NCBI GenBank assembly: GCA_963575745.1
Contig: CAUYUJ010002069.1
Coordinates: forward strand, 1-62,500
Direction: 5' to 3'
DNA from: Prorocentrum cordatum
Taxonomy: Eukaryota > Sar > Dinophyceae > Prorocentrales > Prorocentraceae
Length of the DNA: 62,500 nucleotides
A program made the translations under genes and the position numbers. The notes under the pieces are model-generated. The model was not told the DNA's origin and did no database searches. It saw only the letters and a list, made by a program, of their open reading frames with translations. Positions within the stretch are counted from its first letter, which is position 1. Each line of letters starts with the position of its first letter. Shown here piece after piece: positions 1 through 10,134 of the stretch.

Positions 1-556
1 AGAGCACAGTGGGACAGCGGCGGGGACAGTGGGACAGTGGTGGGTACAGTGGGGACAGTGGGACAGTGGTGGGGACAGTGGGAAAGTGGGGAGAGTGGGA
101 CAGTGGTGGAACAATGGTGGGGAGAGTGGGGACAGTGAGACACTGGTGGGAGCACTGGTGAGGACAGCGGGGACAAGGAACAGTGGGGACATTGGGACAG
201 TGGTGGGGACTGCGGGACAGTGGTGGGGACGGTGGTGGTGGGGACAGTGGCGTGGGGGCAGTGGGAATGTGGTGGGGACAGTGGGACAGTGGTGGGGACA
301 GTGGTGGTGGGGACAGTGGTGAGGGCGGTGGCGAGGACGGCGGTGGGACCATGGGACAGAGGTACGTGGGGACAGTGATGGGGACAGTGGTGGGGACAGT
401 GGTGGGGACAGTGGGGACAGTGGTGGGAACAGTGGGACAGTGGCGGGGACAGTGGGACAGTGGATGGGGCCGTGGGGAAAGTGGGGAGAGTGGGACCGTG
501 GTGGGAACAGTGGTGGGGACAGTGGGGACAGTGCGACAGTGGTGGGGGCGGGGTGG
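1..556. repeat. GTGGGGACA-type minisatellite
   Basis: Degenerate tandem copies of the words GTGGGGACA and GTGGGACAGTG fill this stretch, with unit lengths drifting in steps of 3, 6 and 9 bases. Open frames here are by-products of the repeat and are not called as genes. A run of G follows at 571-606. Confidence 0.93.
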
Positions 557-1900
557 GTTACGGGGGGGGGGGGGGGCAGGAGGAAGGGGGGGGGGTCCAG
601 CAGGGGGAGAAAGGATTTTCGGAGGGGGAGGGGAGAACCGCCGGGCTCCGGAGGAAGAGGGGGGTGATTTTCCAGAGTAAAACGGCGGTGGATCACGCTC
701 TCTCAATGACCTCGGGGGGTCGACGTTGCGAAAAGAGGAGGAGCGGGGAGGGATCCGCGGCAAAGGTAGGGACAAATGGCCCAGTGGCGGGCATGAAACG
801 CACCAGCTGGGCAGCCTCGCCGACGGCAATGATCATCGGTGCCCCTAGATTAATCAAGTCGGGGATGTCCCTCTACAGTTTCAAGAACTGCAAAGAATAG
901 TATGGTGGTGATTCGTCGTGCTCTTCTGGCTATGCTTGATTATGTTTCGACTTGTTTTTGTAGGAGGACATGCCCGACCTAACCCTGGGCCGTCTCGTCG
1001 CCTCCCGGGGTGGGTGGGGGGAGCCCACGAACATTACAGAGCCGACGGCAGTCTCTGGGCATTCTTCACCTCCTGGGGGCCCTTACTGGGCCGTGGGCCG
1101 TCGCCAAGGGGCTCGGGATGAAAAGCCAGCCCCCTGGAAGGAGTCGAGACCTCCACGGGTCCACGGTGCGAGCAAAGTCACGACGTCGGGCGCCGCCGCC
1201 GTCCCGCGTCAAAGGGAGCAGGAGGGACGGACCCCGACTCCAGATCCGGGCTAGTTTGTAAGCAGGGCGGAGATTCTCGCCCCACTTTTTCAGCGCCTCA
1301 GATGCCGATTTCCACCCTGCTTTGCCGTCGCTGTTTCCGCCATAATTTTTCTTGGCGGAAATGTCAGTGCTTGTTTTCTGGGGCGGAATGTGTCGCACTA
1401 GTTTGCGCATGGTTTGGGATGCTTGTGCGACACAGGTGTAAGCTGGAGAATGTCTATCAAAGCGCGGCGGATCCGGGGTCAGAGGAAGTCGGGGGTGGCA
1501 GGACGGAGGGGCTGACTGCGGAAGTTTTCGACAGTTCTTAGAAGGGTTCGGAGGTTCTCGATGCTCAGGGTGGCTTCCATCAGCCGCGCCTCTTCGAGAG
1601 CGTTCTGGGGATGCCAGAATCGTCTGGGACCGCCGCCGGAGACCCGAGGTATATGGCCTGCGGCGGGGAGGTCGGGCAGGCCTAGAGTCTCAAAATGAGG
1701 ATAGGGCGCCAGGCGTTCGGGAGCGCTCTCAGAAGGTTCCCCAAGCGCTCTGCCAAGGCCGCGTCGCCCGGAGATTTCATGAAATCCTCCGGGCCCACCA
1801 GCTCTCAGAGGTTGCCGATGTATCGGCATCCGACTTGTCCCCCTCCTGTTCGTCTTCGGAGGGAGGGAGGAGGACAGATGAGGTAGAGGGGGATGGAGGA
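557..1900. other. unassigned spacer with one dispersed-repeat copy
   Basis: No gene is recognised. Bases 1070-1175 are one of four copies of a dispersed repeat, marked by a G/C-rich start, then GGGCCGTNGCCAA, then CTCGGGATGAAAAGCC; the others lie at 34808-34913, 35308-35425 and 36681-36800. Bases 855-900 (AAGTCGGGGATGTCCCTCTAC) resemble 58215-58278. G-rich simple sequence runs from 1855 to 1975. Confidence 0.5.
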
Positions 1901-2015
1901 GGGGTGGGGGGAAGGGAGGGGGGACGATAAAGGGTAAGGATGGGGGAGGGAGGGGACGAGGCGTGGGGAAGGAGGGGGGTGCAGCACAGAGTCTGTTCTA
2001 TTTCACTCAAACCAT
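1825..2015 (+). repeat. candidate left flanking repeat of the DIRS-like element
   Basis: The words CAGCTCT, CCGACTTGTCC and a roughly 35-base block starting GTGCAGCACAGAGTC occur here and again, in the same order, at about 8938-9034. The two 35-base blocks differ only by transitions. In this copy a G-rich simple repeat separates the second and third words. The two copies bracket the retroelement, so they may be its terminal repeats. They could also be an unrelated dispersed repeat. Confidence 0.5.
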
Positions 2016-2271
2016 CTACCCTCAGGGAGCAGCTGTCTTCTATGCGCCCCAACCAACCGCACATCCCTCCCTGGCTGCTGGTCTGCGCCTGGGGCACACT
2101 GGACGCTGTCTCGCTTGGCCTGGTGCGCAGCGGTGGCGGAGGGCCCCCCCAAGCGAGCCGCCGTCCTCGACCCTCGTGGCGGAGGCCGCCTCTCGCGAGG
2201 CCGAGCGGGCCGCAGCATACGCCCGCAACCTCTGAAGCTGTCTCGAGGACCTCTCGCGGCTGCACGCGGAG

Positions 2272-3850
2272 ATGGCGGCGCTGGCGTGGCATCTGCAGGA
2301 GTTCCGCAAAGACAAGGCGCAGCAGCGCGGCGACACAGACTCGTTCTACGTCCACCCGATAGGGCTGGTCTTGACGCGCATTTTGACGCAGGTCGTGGGT
2401 GTCTTCAGCCACTGCCGCGTCCGTCATGGCGTTGCTTCCTCGGCTGCAGCTCTTCCAAGCGGAGGGGAGCGCCGCCGTGGCGGCGGACTTCTTCAACGAC
2501 CTGCTGCCAGGCCGCATCGCCACTTTTCAGTACAGTTACGACCGCGGCATGTGGCACGAGCGGGTCCTGATATCTGGCCCGCGGACGCTCAGCAGCAACC
2601 CGCTCGATGGACGATCATGATTCCCGACGGTGACGTGTACGACGAGGAGATTGCCAACGGCGCTGACGGGGATGGTCTTGACAGCGCGTCGCTGACCTTC
2701 GGGGCTGCCCCCGCTCGGCAGCGTCCTGCTGGACGGGTCTACCGCTTCGCCGTTTGCCCGACGGAGGCCGAACTGCTCGATGTAGTTCGGGCCGCCAGGC
2801 GGGATGCGCGGGCGGCTGGCCTCGACGTGTCGTCACCCCCAGACTTCGTGCGGAATGGTGACATTCTCGGCGGCGCCTCGGCTATCAGCTTCGGTGATGT
2901 GCCATGCTTCTACCGCCGCATGGGCCGCAAGGGTCCCGCTGCCTCGTCTGTCGGCCGTGGAGCGGGCGCGGCCGCGGCCGCCCCAGCGCCCCTCCTCCTG
3001 CCGGTGGCCGCGCCACCAGGCCTGGACGACGACGCCAGGGACGGGGAGCTGATAGATGCTGGGGGGACCGCCGCGCCTGTGCCAGATCCCGCGGGCGCCC
3101 GCGTGCTCGTGAGCGGGGAGGCGCTTGCCCCTGGTTTGGTATGGTGCTGCAGCAAATCGGTGTTTAACGAGATACAACGTGGCGATGAGATCACGCTGGC
3201 TCCTGGGGATGTCATCTGGGGCGAGAGCGGCTTGCATAGCACTCCGACTGGCTTCGTCGCGCAGATGGAGTTGGTGCCGACTCCGATCGCTGGCCATCAT
3301 GCTGGCGACGACGAAGATCATGCGCGTTTGCCGGCCCCCCTGATGCGCAATCGTGTCGGACGTCGCCATCGGGACTTTCGGGATTCAGTCGGCCAGATGC
3401 GTCAGGAGATCCTCCGTGACTTCCCTCTGTCGGGCGAGCGCAGCTACAAAGTGGCTGTGTGAGTACATCCTCGAGCGTGGGGGCGCGCCCGACTGCCGCC
3501 AGACCAAGTGGATGGGCCAGAGAGGTTGCACCGAGGATTCGACCGCCGCCCGCGTCCGCTTTTTCGTTCGGGCTGTCGATCGAGCTCGCGCAGACCTTCG
3601 GCCGGGCCGACGGCGCGAACTTGGCGCGCGCGGAGGCGATCGCCCGCGCGCGCCAGCTGGTCGAGGAGACCACGGGCAGCATGAAGATCGAAGGGGTCGA
3701 GCACTATATCGGCCGCTCGAAGCAGAGCGCACGTCGCGGCGCGGCCGCCGCGCCTGGGCTTGCCAAGCACGCCGCCGAGCAGCTCGCCAAGGAGACCGAG
3801 ATTCGGGGCGATCGAAAAGGGCACGGAAAGAATGGGCACGATGCTCAACA
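2272..3850 (+). pseudogene. gag-like region of a DIRS-like retroelement, frameshifted
   Basis: Protein-coding composition continues across three reading frames: one to about 3460, the next through RASAATKWLCEYILERGGAP and DCRQTKWMGQR, and the third through EELAQ-type helical sequence to ETEIRGDRKGHGKNG near 3835. This order (an acidic N-terminal part, a block ending DFPLSGERS, a WLCEYILERGG helix, then a basic Ala-rich end) matches my recollection of the first protein of dinoflagellate DIRS-like elements. Its job by analogy is nucleoprotein particle formation. The reverse-transcriptase region follows directly, which supports one element. At least two frameshifts make it non-functional as it stands. 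The assignment rests on remembered family layout and was not searched. Confidence 0.6.
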
Positions 3851-4131
3851 GCAGCCCCTGCTCATTTTGAGCAAGGCTTGCTGTCCGCGCCGCCGCGGAC
3901 GTTGTTCGCTGAAGGCATGCGGCCGCCTGCCCAACAGCGGCCGCTGTCAGTTTTGGACACCATGTGTTGTTGGGCGCTGTGCGCATTTTTCGGCGCCCAT
4001 TTCGGGCGCCCACAGAGATCCAGAATCAGCGGCGGAAGGCGCGCGCGGAGAAGAGCGCCGCCGCTGGCAAGAAGAGACAAGTGTGACCTGGAGCCGGCGG
4101 ATGGGAGGCGGCTCGACTTGTCCGCCGTTTC

Positions 4132-5919
4132 GTGAGAGCCAGTCTTTTCGACCTGACGCAGGTGATCCTCCTGGTGACGGGATGCTTCCTTTTGCTGTCC
4201 TTGCCGCGCCAGTCTCCCCGCGCCCTGTCTGGATTGCACCGTTCGGTTCAGGCTCGCATTCGTCGCGCTCGGTCCACCGAGGAGCGTGCCCGGGGCACCG
4301 CGGAGTGCCTCGACGCCCTCGGGGGCTGCGCCGCGCCGCGGTGCACGCCGGAGCGCCTCTCTGACATGGGCGACCTCCTACTTCGACGCGTCCGCCGCCT
4401 GCGTCGGCAGATGGAGGCGCCGGCGGGCGCGTCGGCCATGGAAGCTCGCTCAGAGTTTTTGGCCCGCCCGTGTCTTCACTGCGACGCGTCTAACGATCCA
4501 CCGCTGAGGCCGCGTGTGCAACGCCTCGCGAGCTGGCCCCAACTTGGGAGCGGGCCTGGCTGGCTTGCCGACTGACTCGGGCCCCGCGACCGATGCCCTC
4601 CCTTGGACCTCGACTACGCCATGCTGCTGCCGCCAACGAGCTTTGGCGCTGTTGTGGAGGAGAACGCGGGGGCCCGCGCTATACGTGGACCCTGTGCTAG
4701 AGGGGAACCGCGCGATGTACATCGATTTCGCGAAATCGGGGATCTCCAGGGGCGTCTTCGTGGCCGGCAAGACTAGAGTCGAGGGCGCCGGGGCGTTCTT
4801 CTTTGCCGAATGGGGCGGCCGCATCAGAATGGCGCTCGACTGCAGGTGGGGCAATCAACGATTTCAGCTGTCCCCCCCAGATAGCCCCTTCTCTGCCGCG
4901 GGCTTCGCGGACTTGGAGGTGCTCGAGCCCGGTCTACTTCGCGGCGGCCGACGTCAAGAATTCTTTCTACCGGCGCAAGTTGCCTGCCTACTTGCGACCG
5001 CTGTTCTGCCTGCCCGCTGTCGCCGCGGGCGAGCTGGGCGTCGCCAGGTTGGGCGGGCGTCGCACGGCCCCTTGGGCGCGCTTATGCCCGCGGCTGGCTG
5101 CGGCGCCGACGGGCTGGAGTTGGGCGCTTTACTTCGCGCAGAGGGCCCCGCGAGCGCGCGCTGGGCGGTTGCGACGCCCTCAGGCCCGAGCTGCGGGCCG
5201 TGGACTTCGCGCCGCCGCCGACGCCGCTTGCCGAGCCGACCCGCTCCCTCTGCGTCGACAACGCGCTCGTCGTCGGCTCGGATCGGGAGGAGGTGGCGCG
5301 CGTCGGGCTGCTGGCCTCCCAGGCGTTGGAGGCCGCTAGGCTCGCCGCGCACGACGAGACCGACGCGGCGGACTGCGCGGCGGTGATGGGGGGGCAGTTG
5401 GAGGGCCAGCCTGCGCGAGCCACGCTGGTGCCGCGCCGCTTCTGGAAGCTGCGCCTCGGCCTCGGTCATCTGGCGCAGCGTCGCCCCAGAGTGATTTGCC
5501 GCGACATCGAGCATGCGCTGGGCCACTGCACCTTCGCGGCGCTCTGTCGCCGCGAGAACCTGGGCTGTTTCAGCGCCATCTACGCCTTCGCTCAGCAGGG
5601 GCATCAGCGGACTCGGCCGTCGCGGGCGTCAGCGCGGAAGGAGCTGGCAGTCTCCCGAGGCGCCCCCTTCGCGCTGAGCTCGCAGCTGGACGCCCCCTGG
5701 CCCCCCGAGGCGGTCGCGGCGGATGCCTGCGAGGCGGGCCATGCCTCGACGATCGCCGAGCGGGGCGCGGAGGCCATCGCCGCCGCTGGGCGCGGGCACG
5801 AGACGCGGCGTTCCCACCGCGCGCGCGAGGAGGGCGGCGGCCGGCGGCCGCGCGACCGCGCGGCTCGCGCGGCCGAGGCCGCCTTATGCTTGATGCTGAG
5901 CCGTCGCTCGCAGCATTGA
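4132..5919 (+). pseudogene. reverse transcriptase / RNase H of a DIRS-like retroelement, frameshifted
   Basis: Reverse-transcriptase blocks appear in order but in three frames. GVFVAGKTRVEGAGAFFFAE and RMALDCR (about 4750-4840) are the fingers. AADVKNSFYRRKLP and FCLP (about 4945-5020) correspond to the first catalytic Asp block. PTGWSWALYFAQ lies near 5110-5140. LCVDN at 5248-5262 is the second catalytic block, where the usual YVDN begins with Cys instead of Tyr. After it come RRFWKLRLGLGHL, the GHCTFAALCRRE block, and AADACEAGHAS (about 5715-5750), which looks like the start of an RNase H domain. The order and the GWSWALYF and VDN words are those of tyrosine-recombinase retrotransposons of dinoflagellates. 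Frame changes near 4900 and 5190 show decay. Function in life: copying element RNA into DNA. Confidence 0.8.
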
Positions 5920-6255
5920 GGGGCGAGTCTGACAAAGGCTTTCCCGAAGTGTCTGCGCGCGCCCTCCGCCGCCCCAACAGGAAACTGCTGCGCTGCGCCC
6001 CGCTGTTCAGGGAAGAGCATGTGCACTGAAAAGAAGCAAGAGGATATCTACGCGCCGTCAAGCTGATCATGTGGGACGCGGGTTCGCGGGGAAAGAAGCG
6101 CGTTGTCTCGGTGGATTATCTAGCACTTGCACTTGCGTTCTCGCTTTGCCGCGACGTTTATTTGCTCGCTATGCTTCGCAGGGGGGCCGCCCTCACGTTG
6201 GCCATGGGCTCGCGCGCCCAGAGGCGATGTGTCCCCAGCGAGCTGAACAGCGCCA

Positions 6256-7531
6256 GTGGCGCCATCCGTGCCAGCGAGAGCTTACGGACATCGAGTGCGC
6301 GCCGCGGACTGGCGAGCGCATGCTGCGCAGGGCCGCAAGTTGCGGCCCCGCCGCGGTGCCGGCGGCCGCCCGCAGACTCGCGCGGGTGCCCCTGGGCCCT
6401 GGCCCCAGTTGCCTGCGCGGCCTGGGCGGGCAGCCCCAGCCCAGCCGCGACCGACGGCTGCTCAGGCCCCTGCTTCGGCGCGAGTCGCAGCTCATGTTGC
6501 GATCCCTTGGCCGCGGGCACCCCAGGCCCGCCTGGCCCGAGCCGCGGGCCCGCGGCTGGCGCGCCTGGTGGAGCGCCCGTTCCTGCCGAGCTTCGCGCCG
6601 CCCGTCGCGTCCTCGATCCCCCTGCGGGAGATGCCGATGTCTGCGCGGCGCCGCCTGGACGCTGGAGAGGAGGCGCGTGGCACGGCCCGTCAGCTCTCCA
6701 TCGCCGAGACCGCCGCCGCGGGGAAGCGCAGCCGCCAGCAGTGCCGCAACTGGCAGCCACCAGGCTGGGGACGCTGGGAGTTGCCGCGCGCATGCTGGAC
6801 GCCGCCGCGGCGCGGTTCTTCGACGAGCTGTACTTGGCGGGGAAGGTCGCCTCGACGGGCGAGCATCTGATCGTCGCCGTCGCTACGCACGTGCCCCGCT
6901 ACCAGAGCAAGGGCCGCCTCGCGCCCCCTCGCGCGCATCTCGCGCCGCGGGGCTGGAGGGCGCCGCGGCCGTCGCAGCTGCGTGAGGGTGGCTCGGCGGC
7001 CGTGGCAGCTGAGTGGCAAGGTGGCGATGCCCCTCTACTGGCTGCTGATGGTCGACGCCTACCTCAGGCCCGGCGAGGCACGCCGCTTGACGAAGGGCCA
7101 TGCGCTGCCGCCTCAAGCGAAGATTTCACGGTGACGATACATATCCCGCTTGCCTCAGGAGGCCGAGCAAGACGGGCGAGATGGACGAGACCATGCATTG
7201 CCCGTCCCTTGCTGCCTTCTCTCATCGTGAAGCAGAGACAGGGCGCGCCGACCGGCCCGATCTGGACGTTCACCATGAGAGATGCGAAGCGGACCTTCGA
7301 CAGCGCAGCAGCCCCCCTCAGCCTCGACGGCTTGCAGCCCGCGCCGCGCATGGCGCGGCGCAGCGGAGCCTCGATCGACCGGGGGGGATCTCGCGGAGGC
7401 AGCCCGCGTCCGTCCGCCGCGACGAGAAGCGCGACCTGATCCGAGCAGCATGGACGCAGATGGCGCCTCGCTCGAGGGGCCATTGTCTTCGGGCCGAGGC
7501 CGAGCTGCCCGCGCTGCTAGCCGCGGACTAA
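6256..7531 (+). pseudogene. tyrosine recombinase of a DIRS-like retroelement, decayed
   Basis: The frame holding ARMLDAAAARFFDELYLAG and VATHVPRYQSKG (about 6790-6910) gives the N-terminal helical domain. RAHLAPRGWRAPR follows. A frame change leads to WLLMVDAYLRPGEARRLTKG at about 7039-7098, where the Arg of YLRPGE (7060-7077) is the expected box-I Arg of tyrosine recombinases. The end of the domain reads SVRRDEKRD at about 7409-7435. Related elements have VRRYEK here as I recall, and that Tyr is the likely nucleophile; in this copy the codon is GAC (Asp) at 7421-7423. Several frameshifts are present. The enzyme would integrate a circular DNA copy; this copy is presumably dead. Confidence 0.72.
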
Positions 7532-7840
7532 GTGAGAGGCTCCGCCTGTTTCCGTTCAGAGCCAAGCCCGGCCAAGTCTTTTTCGTCGAAGTGTTCTCAG
7601 GGCCGGAGCATTTCTCGAACACTCTCAGGAAACGTGGCTCCCTTGCGTTTTCTTTCGATGTTTTGCAGGGTCCACAAGGTGACCTCCTTAGGCCGTGTAT
7701 CCTTCGATGGGTCTTGCGCATGATCAGTAGTGACAATTGTCTCGGGCCCCTCGCGGGAGCCCCCTGCAATAGCTTCTTTATTGCCCGTGGTGGCCACAAC
7801 GCCTTCCGTAGCAATGACCATCCCCGGGCCCCCCCTCGCC
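7532..7840 (+). pseudogene. FVEVFSG (methyltransferase-motif-like) tail domain of the DIRS-like element
   Basis: Frame +1 reads QVFFVEVFSGPEHFSNTLRK at about 7573-7632, then SFDVLQGPQGDLLRP, LRWVLRMI and LAGAPCNSFF. A hydrophobic strand ending in F-S-G, then an acidic residue about 20 residues later (FDV), resembles the SAM-binding motifs of C5 DNA methyltransferases (DxFxGxG). The APCNSFF word fits the GTPC-type loop that follows in this family as I remember it. It lies directly after the recombinase, as expected for these elements. After about 7840 the sequence turns into C-rich simple DNA, so the domain is truncated. Confidence 0.62.
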
Positions 7841-8330
7841 CCCCCCTGCCCAGGCCGCGTCGACGACCGCCCCCGACAGCGACCGCGACCGCTCCCACTA
7901 CCGACGCCCTGCCCCGACGACCCGCCCCCTGACCACGGCCGCGACTTGATCACCCCCGACCACGACCGCCCCCGTCCGCGACCCGACCCTGCCTGACGAC
8001 CGCGACCGCGGCCACCCCGACGACAGCCCCCGCCCCGCCGCCCATGGTTTGCTTGCTTGCTGCTGTGCCTGCTGCTGCCCCCCTCTCTATCTCTTGTTGC
8101 CCGCGCTCGTTCGTTCCTGTCCCCCCCCTCTTCCCCCCCCTCGCCCTCGTCCCCCTGTCCTCCTGTCCAGGGCATGATCCAAATCATCTGGCGTCCTTGC
8201 CCAAGCTTTGCGTTTGACCCCCCCCTCCCCCTGGCTACTGGCCAGGGCGACGGGGTTGGACAGGTAATAGGACGGACCGCGACAGCGAGGAGTCGCCCCC
8301 CCTCCCCTTCAGTCTGTAGCTGATGAAGGC
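7815..8330. repeat. C-rich low-complexity tract
   Basis: Runs of C, CGACCG and GACCGC words dominate, ending near a second C-rich block at 8213-8312. Frames are open only because stop codons are rare in such sequence. Nothing else is seen. Confidence 0.7.
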
Positions 8331-8850
8331 AATGTAATTATACGGGTGTCTATTCAGATATTTTTGCGGCTTGTCAACAGATGCGTGCCCCCTTTTTTAT
8401 GGGTTATGGGAGAACCTTCAGTCATCCCACATGTGGAAAGCAGGCGCCGCCCATCGTGTTCTCCGTTGGCCGAGCGTGCTATCTAGAATCACTAACTATT
8501 GGGGCCGGGGTGCTCTGTGCTGTAAACCGACCAGGTTTCGCGTTATCCTTCTGCTTCGGGCCTGCGAAGTATCAAAGCGTTGTCGACCCATCCGAGGGAG
8601 ACGCTTTTCAAGAATAAGAAGCATCAGATCCTTCAGGGCCGTGATGGCCTCGGTGTTCATTGGACAGCTCGCGGTGCCGCCTATCCCAAAAATGTGCAAT
8701 GCTTTGGCCGAAATGTTCATTGACTGCGCTTTCGATCGCGTCTTCAGGCCAAATCTCCACTCGTTCCCCTTTCGCCCTCCCCATCCCAACGAATGACGTC
8801 CGTGGCAGAAACGACTGCGGCCTTCGCATGCCTCGAAGTTTGGCAAGTGA
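8331..8850. other. unassigned spacer
   Basis: Balanced base composition with no recognisable protein or RNA motif on either strand. Short open frames of about 110-140 codons overlap on both strands and show no family resemblance. Confidence 0.5.
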
Positions 8851-9236
8851 TGTTGGTTTCAGCGTGTCGTTCGCTCGCTGCCGCCGCCAGCATCGCTGCC
8901 TGATTGGGTCTCACACACCACATGCGGATGACAACTATCACAGCTCTGAAATTAAGGACGGGTGGGGAGCCTCCGACTTGTCCTACGAACGTGTAGGGGG
9001 TGCAGCACAGAGTCCGTTCCATTTCGTTCAAGCCTCTCGCCCATTGTCTTTCATAGACAGAAACCCGTTCCTGCTCTCGGCGGGCCGCAAGCACAGTCTT
9101 GAGCGGCAAATGGCGTTGGTTTCCGTGTGTCGTTCGATCGATTCCGCCGCCAGCGTCGCTGCCTGATTGGGTCTCACACACCAAGCGCTGATGACAGAGA
9201 TCGCAACTCTGAAAATTAAGGACGGATGGGGAACTT
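8851..9236 (+). repeat. tandem duplication, about 120-bp homologous blocks 266 bp apart
   Basis: Bases 8851-8970 and 9116-9236 share GTTGGTTTC, then GTGTGTCGTTCG, GCCGCCGCCAG, CGCTGCCTGATTGGGTCTC and GGACGGRTGGGGA in order. The second block runs straight into the GAT/GGT tract at 9236. The first block is followed by CCGACTTGTCC and the GTGCAGCACAGAGTC block, which also occur at 1825-2015. Confidence 0.85.
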
Positions 9237-9705
9237 CCTGATGTTGATGTTGAGCCTGCTGATGCTGTTGATGACGATGGTGATGGTGATGGTGTTGGTG
9301 ATGGTGATGGTGCTAGTGGTGATGGTGGTGGTGATGATGATGATGGTGGTGGTGATGATGGATGTGGTGTTGATGGTGGCTGTGATGATGTTGATGATGG
9401 TTGTGGTGATGGTGATGGTGGCGATCGTGATGGTGATGATGATGGTGCTGGGGGTGGTTATGCTGCTGGTGATGATGATGATTATGCTGATGGTGGTGCT
9501 ACTGCTGATTATGCTGACTGTGTCGTTTATCAGTGTGAAGGTGATGGGTCTTTGATGACGTGTCTGATGATGTGGATGATGATGATGTTGATGATGCTGA
9601 TGGTGATTATGCTGGGGGTACTGGTGATGCTGCTGATGATGATTATGATGTTGACGATGGTGGTGGTGGTGATGATGATGGTGATGGTGATGGTGATGGA
9701 CGGCG
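9229..9705 (+). repeat. GATGGT/GATGTT simple-repeat tract
   Basis: Nearly pure GAT, GGT and GTT triplets, interrupted at about 9515-9565 by a short non-repeat patch. The poly-Met/Val and poly-Asp open frames it creates are repeat artefacts. Confidence 0.93.
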
Positions 9706-9857
9706 ACGAGAAGGGGGAAGGATGAACCGAACCAGGGGGAGGCGGAGGAGCAGGATGGGAAGCATGGGGAGGATGCTGGAGGACAGGGGGAAGGAGGAGG
9801 GTGGAAGGAGTATGGGATGAGGGAAGAGGAGGGGGATGGAGGGAGGGCGGGCGGGAG

Positions 9858-9886
9858 AATATATATATATATATATATATATATAG
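9858..9886. repeat. (AT)n microsatellite
   Basis: About 14 AT dinucleotides. Similar AT tracts occur at 17098-17127, 17201-17232 and 49342-49380. Confidence 0.95.
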
Positions 9887-9976
9887 TTTAGCAGAGGGAA
9901 GAGTGTATGGGGGAGAACGAGGAGGAGAAGTCGCAGGAGTATCGACCAAGCGTAACCGCAAGAGGTTTGTATTTCC

Positions 9977-10126
9977 CAACCATCCTGTGGTGTTGGGTCC
10001 TCGTTTTGAAGAGACGGTGGCCCGCGTCTCCTCTCCTCCTCTCCTCTCTTCCTCTTCTCCTCTCCTCTTCTCCTCTTCCTCCTCCTCCTCCTCCTCCTCC
10101 TCCTCCTCCTCCTCCTCGTCCTCCCA
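9977..10126 (+). repeat. short dispersed repeat followed by (TCC)n
   Basis: CCCAACC, TGTGTTGGGT and CCTCGTTTTGAA at 9977-10010 recur as CCAACCCTCGTGTGTTGGGT and TCTCGTTTTGAA at 21235-21268. Both copies run into a TCC microsatellite (10025-10118 here; 21296-21355 there). Confidence 0.75.
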
Positions 10127-10134
10127 CCATCATC

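Noticed and set aside
1777-2523. 248-codon minus-strand frame opposite the start of the DIRS-like element
   Set aside because: It is the shadow of the gag-like coding strand and G-rich simple sequence, with no recognisable motif.
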